Positions 34,708 through 45,900 of a stretch of DNA of 64,000 nt are shown here, in pieces. The notes beneath the pieces are model-generated. The model had not been told where the DNA came from and did no database searches. It saw only the letters and a list, made by a program, of their open reading frames with translations. The position numbers were made by a program, and so were the translations under genes. The stretch's first letter is position 1, and each line of letters opens with the position of its first letter. This stretch comes from Rhizophagus irregularis (Eukaryota; Glomeromycota; Glomeromycetes; Glomerales; Glomeraceae), in NCBI RefSeq assembly GCF_026210795.1, contig NC_089446.1:186001-250000 (forward strand), given 5' to 3'.

Positions 34708-35916
34708 GATTATTTTGCGTCACCTGTGGCGTAGTATCGATCTTCGGTATATTCACATTTTTTGTATGCTATAGGCCGGCGCCCGACAACTATTTATTTT
34801 ATTAAATAAAGCATTATTATACCCGGTTCTAGTTGAACCTCTGTTCTTAACGAGTACTTGATAAATGTCGCGAGCGATGCTGTCCACGTAACTAACCATA
34901 GTTTGCTTGCGTCACTGCCATCCCGCAGTGCAATTCGGTTAAAATTCCCGCAGTATGAATAAGGCCTTGTTTTACAGTTGACGACTTTTCCGACGAACTT
35001 ATTGAATCGAATGGCCCGACCTTCGGTCGAAGGTCAACGCTCAATCAGAAGGAATCTTGGTACAAGCATAACACCTGAAATGTGCAGTATAGGCTATGTT
35101 ACGAATAAATAAAGCTTTGCCATACCTCCATTTATGCATATAATCTATTGCTCGTCCATGTGACTAACCGCAGCAGTCAGTTACAAAGTCCCTGTCACGT
35201 TGCTTTCTTTTACTGACATATATTTTGCGCATCAGTCTATTAATAAGCCCTGCCAAGACGGTCAAAATTTAACCGTTCCTTGCTTAGTTATATTTTTATT
35301 CGAAAGTTCTGGCATAAATGTTGCGTATCGCAGCTAGACCATGAGTCAATGTTTGTTATACCCCTGATTTGCGAATCTAGAATGTTCCCCATTAGAGCAC
35401 CTGAAGGGGTAAGTGATACCGTCGATCGACCATTGCATTATAAGGCGATCGAGGTAACCCATCTACCGCATCGATTGGCCGTGTTAGCAATGAAAATAGG
35501 CATTATTTATGTTCATCTCATTAATAATCCACCATGGAATAATAGTTTGCGTATCTGTTGCCAAATTACACATATACTTTAATTAATACCGATTTGGGAT
35601 TTGGTTGCGTCAATATTTCATTATTAATACTGCGCGAAAATCGCTGTTAAAGTATAAAAGGGTCTTGCCTTCAACAGATAAAGGCCTTTAACTGTTACTA
35701 TCTAAAAAGTTCCAAATAAACCTGTATACTGCTTTTTAAAACAATTTATAAACTACAAATAACATGAACAGACGTGACATTTTTTTGATTTCACTCTTCA
35801 TTTCCGTCGTTGCATTACGTGAGATGCATACCAGAGGCATCTTAACAATGGATATGCTCTAAAATGCTTTTTTCCTTCGGTCGGGAAACGTAGCATCATA
35901 CGCAGTTATAGCAGGG
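34708..35916. other. Non-coding, GC-richer stretch
   Basis: No supported gene; the open frame at 35280-35582 has no recognisable content. A TTCGGTCGGGAAACG word at about 35876 recalls the palindromic core seen at 31890 and 33387. Confidence 0.4.
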
Positions 35917-36211
35917 CCCTATAAAAAAAGTAGATACGTTTTTATACTGAAAGATACGTTTTGTATACTGAGAGATACGTCTAGATACGTCTAGATACGT
36001 CTGGATACGTTTTGAGATACGGAAAAATGCACAATTCCGCATCTCACATGATACGTTTTTTCAGTGTCTCCGTATACAAAACGTGTCTTGCAAGATACGG
36101 AATTGTGCATTTTTCCGTATCTCAAAACGTATTTAGACGTATCTAGACGTATCTCTCAGTATACAAAACGTACCTTTCATTATAAAAAACGTATTTACTT
36201 TTTTTATAGGG
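35917..36211. mobile_element. Near-perfect 295-bp foldback element (CCCTATAAAAAAAGTA ends)
   Basis: Starts CCCTATAAAAAAAGTA and ends with its exact reverse complement. The arms of about 140 bp are built from repeats of AGATACGT and TTTTGTATACTGA. Single-stranded, it would fold into a long hairpin. No coding capacity. G runs flank the right end. Confidence 0.8.
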
Positions 36212-36212
36212 G

Positions 36213-36728
36213 GGGCATTATTCTTTTTTCGTAACTATCAGCCTGGGACAAATAAAGAACTTGAAAGAACAGTTCTAGCATTAAATAATGAACTCCAAAG
36301 AATGCGCACAGAAATCGAATGGAAGAATGACGCAATGTCGCAAGGTAAGAACTAAGAAGCATACACGTCACAGTCCGCAGTCCGCAATAATGCGCATGTG
36401 ATTCATTGCACGTGTCTTTCATAGTAACCTGCGCCTCATTTCATCTAGTAGGATCAAACCGATTCTCTTCTGCAAGTCGTTCAACTACAGGCAAACGTTC
36501 CGAATATAACGACGAAACAGAAATGTATTTGGTCGAATGTACAATATATTATCCGATGAGATCGGACTAAGTCCTGGTACATTAGCCAGTTTCTACCATC
36601 ACAGAACGAATCCAAGAAAGACTACGATGAATAAAATAATTCCATGGATAGAAAGGGAGGGAAAAAGGGTAGTTAGTTTTGCGAGTAGTAACAGTAGTAT
36701 TATCAATAACGAAGTTAGCAATAGTTAG
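36213..36728 (+). pseudogene. Decayed gene with coiled coil and a short helical IGLSPGTL domain
   Basis: A possible exon at about 36235-36345 reads NKELERTVLALNNELQRMRT and ends at a GTAAGA donor. After an intron, VGSNRFSSASRSTTGKRSEY follows, and then, in a shifted frame, MYNILSDEIGLSPGTLASFY ... NPRKTTMNKIIPWIE. From memory the last part resembles a repeated Rhizophagus HTH-like domain (S..T...FY....NP...T...I..WI). The frame shift near 36535 suggests a broken copy. Confidence 0.4.
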
Positions 36729-36837
36729 TATAGGATAGCGGGAAGGAACTGCCATTACTTTTACTACGTAAAAGCGTCTAGGGTCGGGCAGGCATATTTC
36801 ATGCTTTATTCCTCCCTTGAAACATCCGCTACTCTAA

Positions 36838-36985
36838 TGATTTCATTTTCCCCTTTCCCTCTCGTTTTCCCCTTTCCCTCTCATTTTCCCTTTCCCTTTC
36901 GCTTTCCCCTTTCGTTTTCCCCCTTTCCCTTTCATTTTTCCCCTTTCCCTCTCATTTCCCCCTTCCCCTTCCCCTCCCCCTGATC
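36838..36985 (+). repeat. Pyrimidine tract (CCCTTTCCCT)n
   Basis: About 150 bp of almost pure C/T on the + strand (CCCCTTTCCCTCTC, TTTCCCCCTT). The opposite strand is GGGAAAGGG-like, with G runs that could form quadruplex or triplex structures. Confidence 0.9.
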
Positions 36986-37130
36986 AATGTTGCTGCACCT
37001 CAACGTGGTGATCAGGTGACAACAAGTTTTTTAAAAGACTTGCTAAGTCAACAACAAATAGTAATTGTATATTACATATGTTATAAATCGATTTGTTCAC
37101 TTTATTAATTTATTATGTTTTCACTAAATT

Positions 37131-37890
37131 ACAAGTGGAAAAAATAGTGAGGGTAAAAAAGAGGAAAAGTTGCAACAATAATGCCAGTTATTTACGTAGA
37201 AGTGACCATCATCGCAGGTGAGTAGGTTTGGATGTTGATGCGATAAGGTGGTCATGAGCATAAGGGTGGTTGAGGTATACCACTTTGGTCACTACCGTAT
37301 GTATGGTCACTACAAGTATACCATACAACCACTGTCTGTATGGTCACTTCATAGAAACTATATGGTGCTGCAGAATCACCCACTTTAGCTTCGCAAAATG
37401 CTTACTTAGGCTGGTCCTAAACACTCACATTGTATATTTGTAGACGTATGATTTATGCCCATTGCTTTTATATAGAATGTTTGTAATAAGTGGAAAAAAA
37501 TGGTATGGCAAAAAAGAGGAAAAATCGCAACAATAATGCCAGTAAATTACGTAGACAAGCTTTAAGAAGCGAGATCAAAAGTAACCATCATCATAGGTGA
37601 GTAGGTTTGGATGTAGAGACAAAGGTTACCTAATCTCCGTTATTTCGTAGTTGCGATAAGGTGGTCATGAGTATAAGGGTGGCCTAGGTATACCACTTTG
37701 GTCACTACCATATGTATGATCACTACAAGTATATCATACAACCACTGTCTGTATGGTCACTTTATAGAAAACTATATGGTGTTGCAGAGTCACCCACTTT
37801 AGCTTCGCAAAATGCTTGCTTAGGCTGGTCCTAACACTCACATTGTATATTTGTAGACGTATGATTTATGCCCATTGTTTTCATATAGAA
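37131..37890 (+). repeat. Direct duplication, units of about 360-400 bp, with a small basic ORF
   Basis: Unit 1 (about 37131-37485) and unit 2 (about 37488-37887) share AAGAGGAAAA..GCAACAATAATGCCAG, GGTGAGTAGGTTTGGATG, CACTTTGGTCACTACC and GCATTGTATATTTGTAGACG-type words. Unit 2 keeps a small frame at 37505-37600 (MAKKRKNRNNNASKLRRQAL..., Lys/Arg-rich, 31 residues) that runs into a GTGAGT donor. Unit 1 lost the ATG and has a 25-bp gap. A further open stretch at 37904-38077 (KEYVILWESWRPLSFLFEQA) follows but does not join in frame. Probably a decayed gene start. Confidence 0.55.
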
Positions 37891-38079
37891 TGTTCATGTA
37901 GGTAAAGAATACGTGATTCTTTGGGAATCTTGGAGGCCCTTATCTTTCCTTTTTGAACAGGCTCAAAGTGTTATTAATAGATTTACGTTTGATGGTAGAT
38001 GTACAATGTGTGCATACAGAGGGGATGAACTATGGTCATATTGTAAATTTGTAATGAATGTAGAAATACGATTTTAGAT

Positions 38080-39249
38080 TAGGACCTTTTGGTTCTATCA
38101 TAATGGTGCTTAGCCTTCAGAACTGACGAAATTTTGCCTAACCTACATAATTTATGGAATATTTCCTAGTAAATTTCTTAATATCAAGAGTTTATGTTTA
38201 AATGGTAGTTAGGACTATAAAATGTGAATAGCCAGTTATCCTATTATAATTAGTGACATGATATGTTTGTAAATTTTAATTAAACTCAGTTTTCCCAATA
38301 AAATTTCAGTTTCAAAAGGGTTAATTAGTGAGAAATCATCTAAAATCGATATTTTATTATTTATTATATGGCTTTTATTTCCATTGCTTTTTAATTTGGT
38401 TTGAAAAAAAAGATGGAATCATCTTATTCAGTTCAGATTTAAAAAAGAATAGAAAGGAACGTCCAAGAATTACTTTTAAAGTATCAAATTAAAACGGAAG
38501 AAACTTATGAATGAACTTATGAAAGTCTATTTGATAATAAAATATATAAGAAATTACGGGTAATATTATTATAATATACAAAAATTAATTAACAGTATAC
38601 TAAGTAAAAATAAAAAGTTTATAAATGACGGACATCACATAAAAGTACATAAAAGTGATAATAATTTTATTATGGAAATTTGCCATTTTAATTAAAAAGT
38701 TATTTGTGATAAATATAAAATTTGTGAAATCTTTTTAAATGAAGTATTAAAATATAATAAATGTATTTTTTAAAATAGTATAAGCAAATATATATTATTA
38801 AAAGTACTCGAAGAGAATAAAAATATTTAAAAATTATTAATACATAGCAGATAGTTAATAATTTAAAAATAAAAGAATAAATTTAATAATTTTAAAAATA
38901 TTAATTAGATTTAAATAACGAAATTATAAATTATAAAATATATTCAAAAAAGAAACTAAAAAATTATAAACAAAAAAAATATATATAATGTAAAATTAAT
39001 AAAATAAGAATGAATGAAAATATTCTTGACTGAATAATTTTAAAAATTAAATAATTGAAAATATAGAAAAAATTATTATATTTAAAAAAAAATATTAAAT
39101 AAAAGAAATAATATGTATATTTTATATTTATTATATACAGTAACTACTTTCACTCTATATTTTATTCATTCGTATTTGTTAAGGAAATAAATTTGACTAA
39201 TAAAAATATTTATATTATTAGCAGAATATTGTTAAAGTATTAAATAATA
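38080..39249. other. Extremely AT-rich tract
   Basis: From about 38500 to 39200 the sequence is almost only A and T with long A/T runs. No coding, RNA or terminal-repeat signal was found. It could be a replication- or matrix-associated AT tract, but nothing specific shows that. Confidence 0.5.
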
Positions 39250-39433
39250 CAGTCTAACCTCGATATACCGATATTCGATATACCGATATACTATTAAAAA
39301 CTTGATATACCGATAAAATTTTATTTTCCCACTATATGTGAGGACATATAAATATCGGTATAACTTTGATATAACGATATTTTCTAAAAATTTCATATAT
39401 GTCCCGACATATCGTTATATAAAGGTTTGACTG
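39250..39433. mobile_element. pogo/Tigger-like MITE, 184 bp, TA target site
   Basis: The left end CAGTCTAACCTCGATATACCG and right end (reverse complement CAGTCAAACCTTTATATAACG) are inverted repeats flanked by TA on both sides (39248-49, 39434-35). The CAGTC.AACCT..ATA terminus and TA duplication are typical of the pogo/Tigger branch. The interior repeats GATATACCGATA words. Non-autonomous. Confidence 0.75.
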
Positions 39434-41885
39434 TATTACGAATATCATGTTTATATTTAATATTTTTTATTTCAAAATTTTTTTATTTATTAGTTGTAAC
39501 CCTGTTGCTTCGCATCAGGATTGTAATGCTGGTTCGTCATATAAATTTCGCTTTTTTGAATTTGTTTAATGTTATGTAATAAACTGGCCAAGGTAGTGCC
39601 AAGGTTGCATAATTTAGAATTTATTTATACAGGTAATTTAAACGTTACAAATTTTAGATTTTATTCATATTTTAAAGATAATCGTCTACTACATTTTTAT
39701 AGATCATTAATCTTTTATCGATTTAGGAATAGGAAGACTTAGGATCCAATTGAAACTATTCCTTTGCAGAGGATGACAATTCTCATGACCCATTAAAAAA
39801 CTCATCTTAATATTCAAAGTAGTTAAATGTCCACTTTAAATAATGTGTTACAATCACTAATTATTTTAAAAAAGATTAAAGTCTTTCACTAAGCGGCCTA
39901 AAAGGTGCTCCTTAAATGATAACGCAGTTTTCTTGAGGAAAAAAAATGTTATTAAGGCTAAAAAAAGAAATAGATAATAAATAAATTGACAAACTGATAG
40001 AACGATTATATCATAATTATTATCTTTCACGATATCCTCTTATAATACTAGGATATTTCAAACATTATGGTTACTAAAAAAATAGAGTACACAAAAAAAA
40101 TGCCTACTATCTAAAAAAATGAGGCTTAAGCGGATAAACCAAAGAAATCTATCTAAAAATTCTGGCATATTACAATCTTGGCCGACAAATCACCAGCTCA
40201 TTACGATGAAGTGTTGCAAGTTGCAACTCGAGCTGAACTCACACTTCTTGCCATATTATGTGATTTGTTTAATTTCCAGAATTTATAATTCATAATTGTT
40301 AATTCATAACAGTAACAGCAATTTACATTTGGATCATTATTTTTGAACTATTAAGGTTGTAATTTATATCGCAAAAAAATTGAAACTCTATTATTTATTT
40401 GAATAGTGAACTCTTTTATTTTATTATTAGATTAAATAGATAGATTATCACGTTCATTATTATTATTTCCTACTACTTTTAGCTTAGAAATGCAGTTTAT
40501 CTTACTTGACACAGCCAATCAGATACAATACTTTATTTTGATTATTACTAATGACTAACTATTTTTGCGATAACGACTTGGTAAAGTATTATTATTATTA
40601 TTATTATTATTGATTAGTTATTATTAGAATATTCGACTCTAAACTTTTTTTTTGTTTTAAAGCAATCCTGTTTATTGAATAGTTGCAAATCTGTAGCAAC
40701 TGCACAGTAGGAGAATAGTTTTCACATATTTATTACAATATATTTTTCAACTACTATTTATTAATTATTCACTTCGATACAAAATTTTGTATAATAGTTA
40801 AATTTCTTATAAATAATCGGAAAATTTATCAGTAATTAAATTTATTTAAATAAGATGATACATTTATTTAAAATAAAAAAAAAAATTTGTCAACGTGAGA
40901 CGACTGAGACGTCAGAATGATCGTTACTATATATGATGATGTAAATCTCTCAAACATATGAATATCCATTTTCACTTTACGTATGTTCTAAAAAAAATCT
41001 TTCATTTCAATCTTTCATAATTTTGTAATCCCATTCTAAAACTACATCTTCATATTCTGTACCAGATTTTTTATCACAAAATTTGCTTCCTAATGAGAAT
41101 TTTAGCGGTTCTAGCCCCCAATGTACAAAAAAAAAATTCTTTTACCCAAAAAAAGAAAATCTATTATCAAACAATAAATATCAAATTACCTTTCAAAAAA
41201 TCGTTTTTTTATTTTATTATTATTATCTATTATTATTCACTATTTATTATTAAATAAAAAAAAATTCAATGAATTCGTCTTTATTTTAAGATTTTTTTAC
41301 TAAAAAAAACTTTTTCAAACTAAAAAAAGGAAAAACTATATATTATCATAACCATCAAATTCCCTTTTATATATTTACATTAATAACATTATATAAAATT
41401 AAAACAATCGCCTTTTTTTTAAAGAAAAAAAAACTAGCAATTTATTTGGTTACAGCACGATTTTCCTGACGGATGATTTCTCGACAAGACATTTGCCTTA
41501 CAAAAGTTTGGCCAGAGGTATGCAGAGTTATGCACGAACATGTGATCAAACGGTCAGCGTTAGGTTGTCTTCGTAAGCGATTTATTGTCTGAAGCGTTAG
41601 CGAAGGACTATGCAAAATTTGGTTTAACTCTCATTTTTGTTCCTTTTCACAATCGACAATTTTACTTCCTTTTTTTTAGATATGTATCATGATTTATGCA
41701 ACACTACCTATTTGACCCCCTGAAATATGCTAAATACACGTAGATTACGTAACATGCACTTGCGAGTTATGCAGCACGAAGAACTTTCCATTTTCCTAGT
41801 ATAGTTACGGTACGATTTCATATATATCACATTTTTGGAATAATGCTAACGTGTTTCATTAATGACACCTTTTCTTATGTGACTA
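39434..41885. other. AT-rich region, no supported gene
   Basis: Contains an (ATT)n microsatellite at about 40586-40612 and many homopolymers. A fragment CCATTTTCACTTTACGTATG at about 40965 faintly recalls the foldback family interior. Nothing else is supported. Confidence 0.4.
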
Positions 41886-42760
41886 GGGATGATCATGACT
41901 CGAACTGAACTGAACTGGACCAGTTCAGTTCGATTCACACCTTGAGTGAACTGAATTGAACTGGTTCATTTCAAAAGCTTGGTTTAAGCCAGACATTATA
42001 GAATATTTATGTTATTAAATCATGTAATACTTAAATTAAAAATTTACAATTTAGGTCTTTTAAAATCATAATAAAAAAATATAATTGAATAATGCCACAA
42101 GTGCAGTAATCTTGGCGTGGTAAACAAATGGCATTCAACAAAATAAATAATTTATGATCTCATAAAGTATCAAGCATTTTATTACAAAGAAGGAAAACTC
42201 AAAATATATGTAATATGCATTATAAATCTCATATCAGAAAAATAAAAATGTGCAATTAATAATATAATTAGATGAAGCAACGATCATATTATTCTTATTA
42301 TAATAATAGAAATAAATATTAAGAATATATCAGCATATGTATATTTGAATTAAAGAAACATTTATTCAATAATAAATTGAAAACCACTAATAAAAATACA
42401 TTGTTTTAGTAAATAAGAATTCAATAGTATAATTAAAAACAATATGGTGTTAAGTATAACATAACATTTATAAATAAAGTAAGTATTAAATGCATAAATA
42501 ATTTAAATTTATTATAAAGATAAAAATTTCATGATTTACTTATAGGTTCAGTAAAACTGTAGTTCGGTTCAGTTCAGTTCAGTTCGAACTGAGTCAACCT
42601 GAACTGAACCATGGTTTAGCGGTTCAGTTCAGTTCGAACTGAATCAACCTGAACTGAACCATGGTTTAGCGGTTCAGTTCAGGGTACGAGCGAACTGAAC
42701 CATGAGTTGAGTCAACTCAGTTCAAACCACGGTTCACTGAAAATAAATGATCGGCAAATG
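41886..42760. mobile_element. Element with GAACTGAAC-type subterminal inverted arrays
   Basis: The left end carries CGAACTGAACTGAACTGG, CCAGTTCAGTTCGATTC and AGTGAACTGAATTGAACTGG. The right end (42550-42745) carries at least two copies of a 58-bp unit (GAACTGA(G/A)TCAACCTGAACTGAAC, CATGGTTTAGCGGTTCAG). In between is about 550 bp of AT-rich filler without ORFs. Outer limits are approximate; no clear target duplication. Confidence 0.55.
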
Positions 42761-42936
42761 ATCGGCAAATCCGTGATGATATAGAGATGTCACCAAGATC
42801 TACAAGTGAAATGATCGACATCTAAATAAGCAGCTCCATTAATTATGCAAATTTTTGTGTTACCTGTCACTTGTACGTTACAATCGTTATATAAATAAAA
42901 TTTTTATTTGAAAAAATTTTTGAGCTTTTGAAAACA

Positions 42937-45900
42937 ATGTCTTCCCAAAATATACCTCCGAAAGAAAATAATATTCGGAAATATTTAGAAATTAATTGGA
43001 CCAGTGGAAATGAAAAAATTGATGATTTCATTCAAAAAAGGAAATTAAAAATTAATAACTATGATGATATAGTGCTTGAATGGATACCATACAATCAGTT
43101 TAATGAAATTAAAGAAACAGTTAATAAAAATGGTCTTATAACAGTATATTCAGCAATATGGAAGGATGGTCCATTACACAAAAAGTATAAATGGAGTAAT
43201 TATACAAGAGATTTAAATAAAAAAGTTGCATTAAAATGTTTGCATAATTCACAAGAATATATTGATTCTTTAATAAATGAGGTATGAAATTCCTTCAAAT
43301 CCAAATACTTTGTTTAATTAATATATTTACAATTTCTTTTATTTTATTTAGGCTAAAAAATATCCAACAATATACAAAGCATTTCAAGTATTATATGGAA
43401 TATCTCAAAATCCAGATACAGGAGATTATATTTTAGTTCGAAATAATTATTATGATATATGGACAAGTGGAAATGATAAAATTGATAATTTCATTCAAGA
43501 AAGGCAATTAAAAATTCATAACTATGATGATATTGTGCTTGAATGGATACCATATAATCAGTTTAATGAAATTAAAGAGACAGTTAACAAAAATGGTCTT
43601 ATAACAGTATATTCAGCAATATGGAAGGATGGTCCATTACACAAAAAGTATAAATGGAGTAATTATACAAGAGATTCAAATAAAAAAGTTGCATTAAAAT
43701 GTTTGCATAATTCACAAGAATATATTGATTCTTTAATAAATGAGGTATGAAATTCCTTCAAATTCAAATACTTTGTTTAATTAATATATTTACAATCTCT
43801 TTTATTATTTAGGCTAAAAAATATCCAACAAGATATAAAGCATTTCAAGTATTATATGGAATATCTCAAAATCCAGATACAGGAGATTATATTTTAGTTC
43901 TTGTCTGGGCAAGTGGAAATGAAAAAATTGATAATTTCATTCAAGAAAGGCAATTAAAAATTCATAACTATGATGATATTGTACTTGAATGGATACCATA
44001 CAATCAGTTTAATGAAATTAAAGAGACAGTTAATAAAAATAGTCTTATAACAGTATATTCAGCAATATGGAAGGATGGTCCATTATATTACAATAATGAA
44101 TTTGAAAGTTATACAAAAGATTCAAATAAAAACGTTATGTTAAAATATTTACATAATTCACAAGAATCCATTGATTCTTTAATAAATGAGGTATTTAATT
44201 TCTTCAATTTAAATACTTTTTTTAATTAATATATTTACAATCTCTTTTATTATTTATGTTAATAAGGTTAAAAAGTATCCAACAAACTATAAAGTATTAT
44301 ATGGAATATCTCAAAATCCAAAAACAGGAAATTATATTTTAGTTCTTGTCTGGGCAAGTGGAAATGAAAAAATTGATAATTTCATTCAAGAAAGGCAATT
44401 AAAAATTCATAACCATGATGATATTGTGCTTGAATGGATACCATACAATCAGTTTAATGAAATTAAAGAGACAGTTAATAAAAATGGTCTTATAACAGTA
44501 TATTCAGCAATATGTAAGGATGGTCCATTGCAATATAATTATATCTATAGAAATTATACAAGAAATTCAAATAAAGAAGTTGCTTTAAAATGTTTAAATA
44601 ATTCACAAGAATCCATTGATTTTTTAATAAATGAAGTATGAAATTTCTTTAAATATTTAAATATTTTTTTTTAATTAATGTATTTACAACTTTTTTTATT
44701 GATAACTAGGCTAATAAATACTCAACAAATCATAGTGCATTTCAAGTATTATATGGAATATCTCAAAATCCTGATACAGGAAATTATATTTTGGTCCAAA
44801 ATAGTTGTATAAACTTGGCAAATCAGATCAGTGGAAATGAAAAAATTGATGATTTCATTCAAGAAAGACAATTAAAAATTAGTAACTATAATGATATAGT
44901 GCTTGAATGGATACCATATAATCAGTTTAATGAAATTAAAGAGACAGGTAAAAATGGTCTTATAACAGTATATTTAGCAATATGGAAGGATGGTCCATTA
45001 CACAAAATGTATAAATGGAGTGATTATACAAGAGATTCAAATAAAAAAGTTGCATTAAAATGTTTGCATAATTCACAAGAATATATTGATTCTTTAATAA
45101 ATGAGGTATGAAATTCCTTCAAATTCAAATACTTTGTTTAATTAATATATTTACAATCTCTTTTTATTATTAGGCTAAAAAATATCCAACAAGATATAAA
45201 GCATTTCAAGTATTATATGGAATATCTCAAAATCCAGATACAGGAGATTATATTTTAGTTCTTGTCTGGGCAAGTGGAAATGAAAAAATTGATAATTTCA
45301 TTCAAGAAAGGCAATTAAAAATTCATAACTATGATGATATTGTATTTGAATGGATACCATACAATCAGTTTAATGAAATTAAAGAGACAGTTAATAAAAA
45401 TAGTCTTATAACAGTATATTCAGCAATATGGAAGGATGGTCCATTATATTACAATAATGAATTTGAAAGTTATACAAAAGATTCAAATAAAAACGTTATG
45501 TTAAAATATTTACATAATTCACAAGAATCCATTGATTCTTTAATAAATGAGGTATTTAATTTCTTCAATTTAAATACTTTTTTTAATTAATATATTTACA
45601 ATCTCTTTTATTATTTATGTTAAGGTTAAAAAGTATCCAACAAACTATAAAGTATTATATGGAATATCTCAAAATCCAAAAACAGGAGATTATATTTTAG
45701 TTTTTGTCTGTGCAAGTGGAAATGAAAAAATTGATAATTTCATTCAAGAAAGGCAATTAAAAATTCATAACCATGATGATATAGTGCTTGAATGGATACC
45801 ATACAATCAGTTTAATGAAATTAAAGAAACAGTTAATAAAAATGGTCTTATAACAGTATATTCAGCAATATGGAAGGATGGTCCATTATACAAAAGATAT

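Noticed and set aside
35280-35582. 100-codon plus frame
   Set aside because: No ATG-conserved context, no motif, in a repeat-rich non-coding segment.
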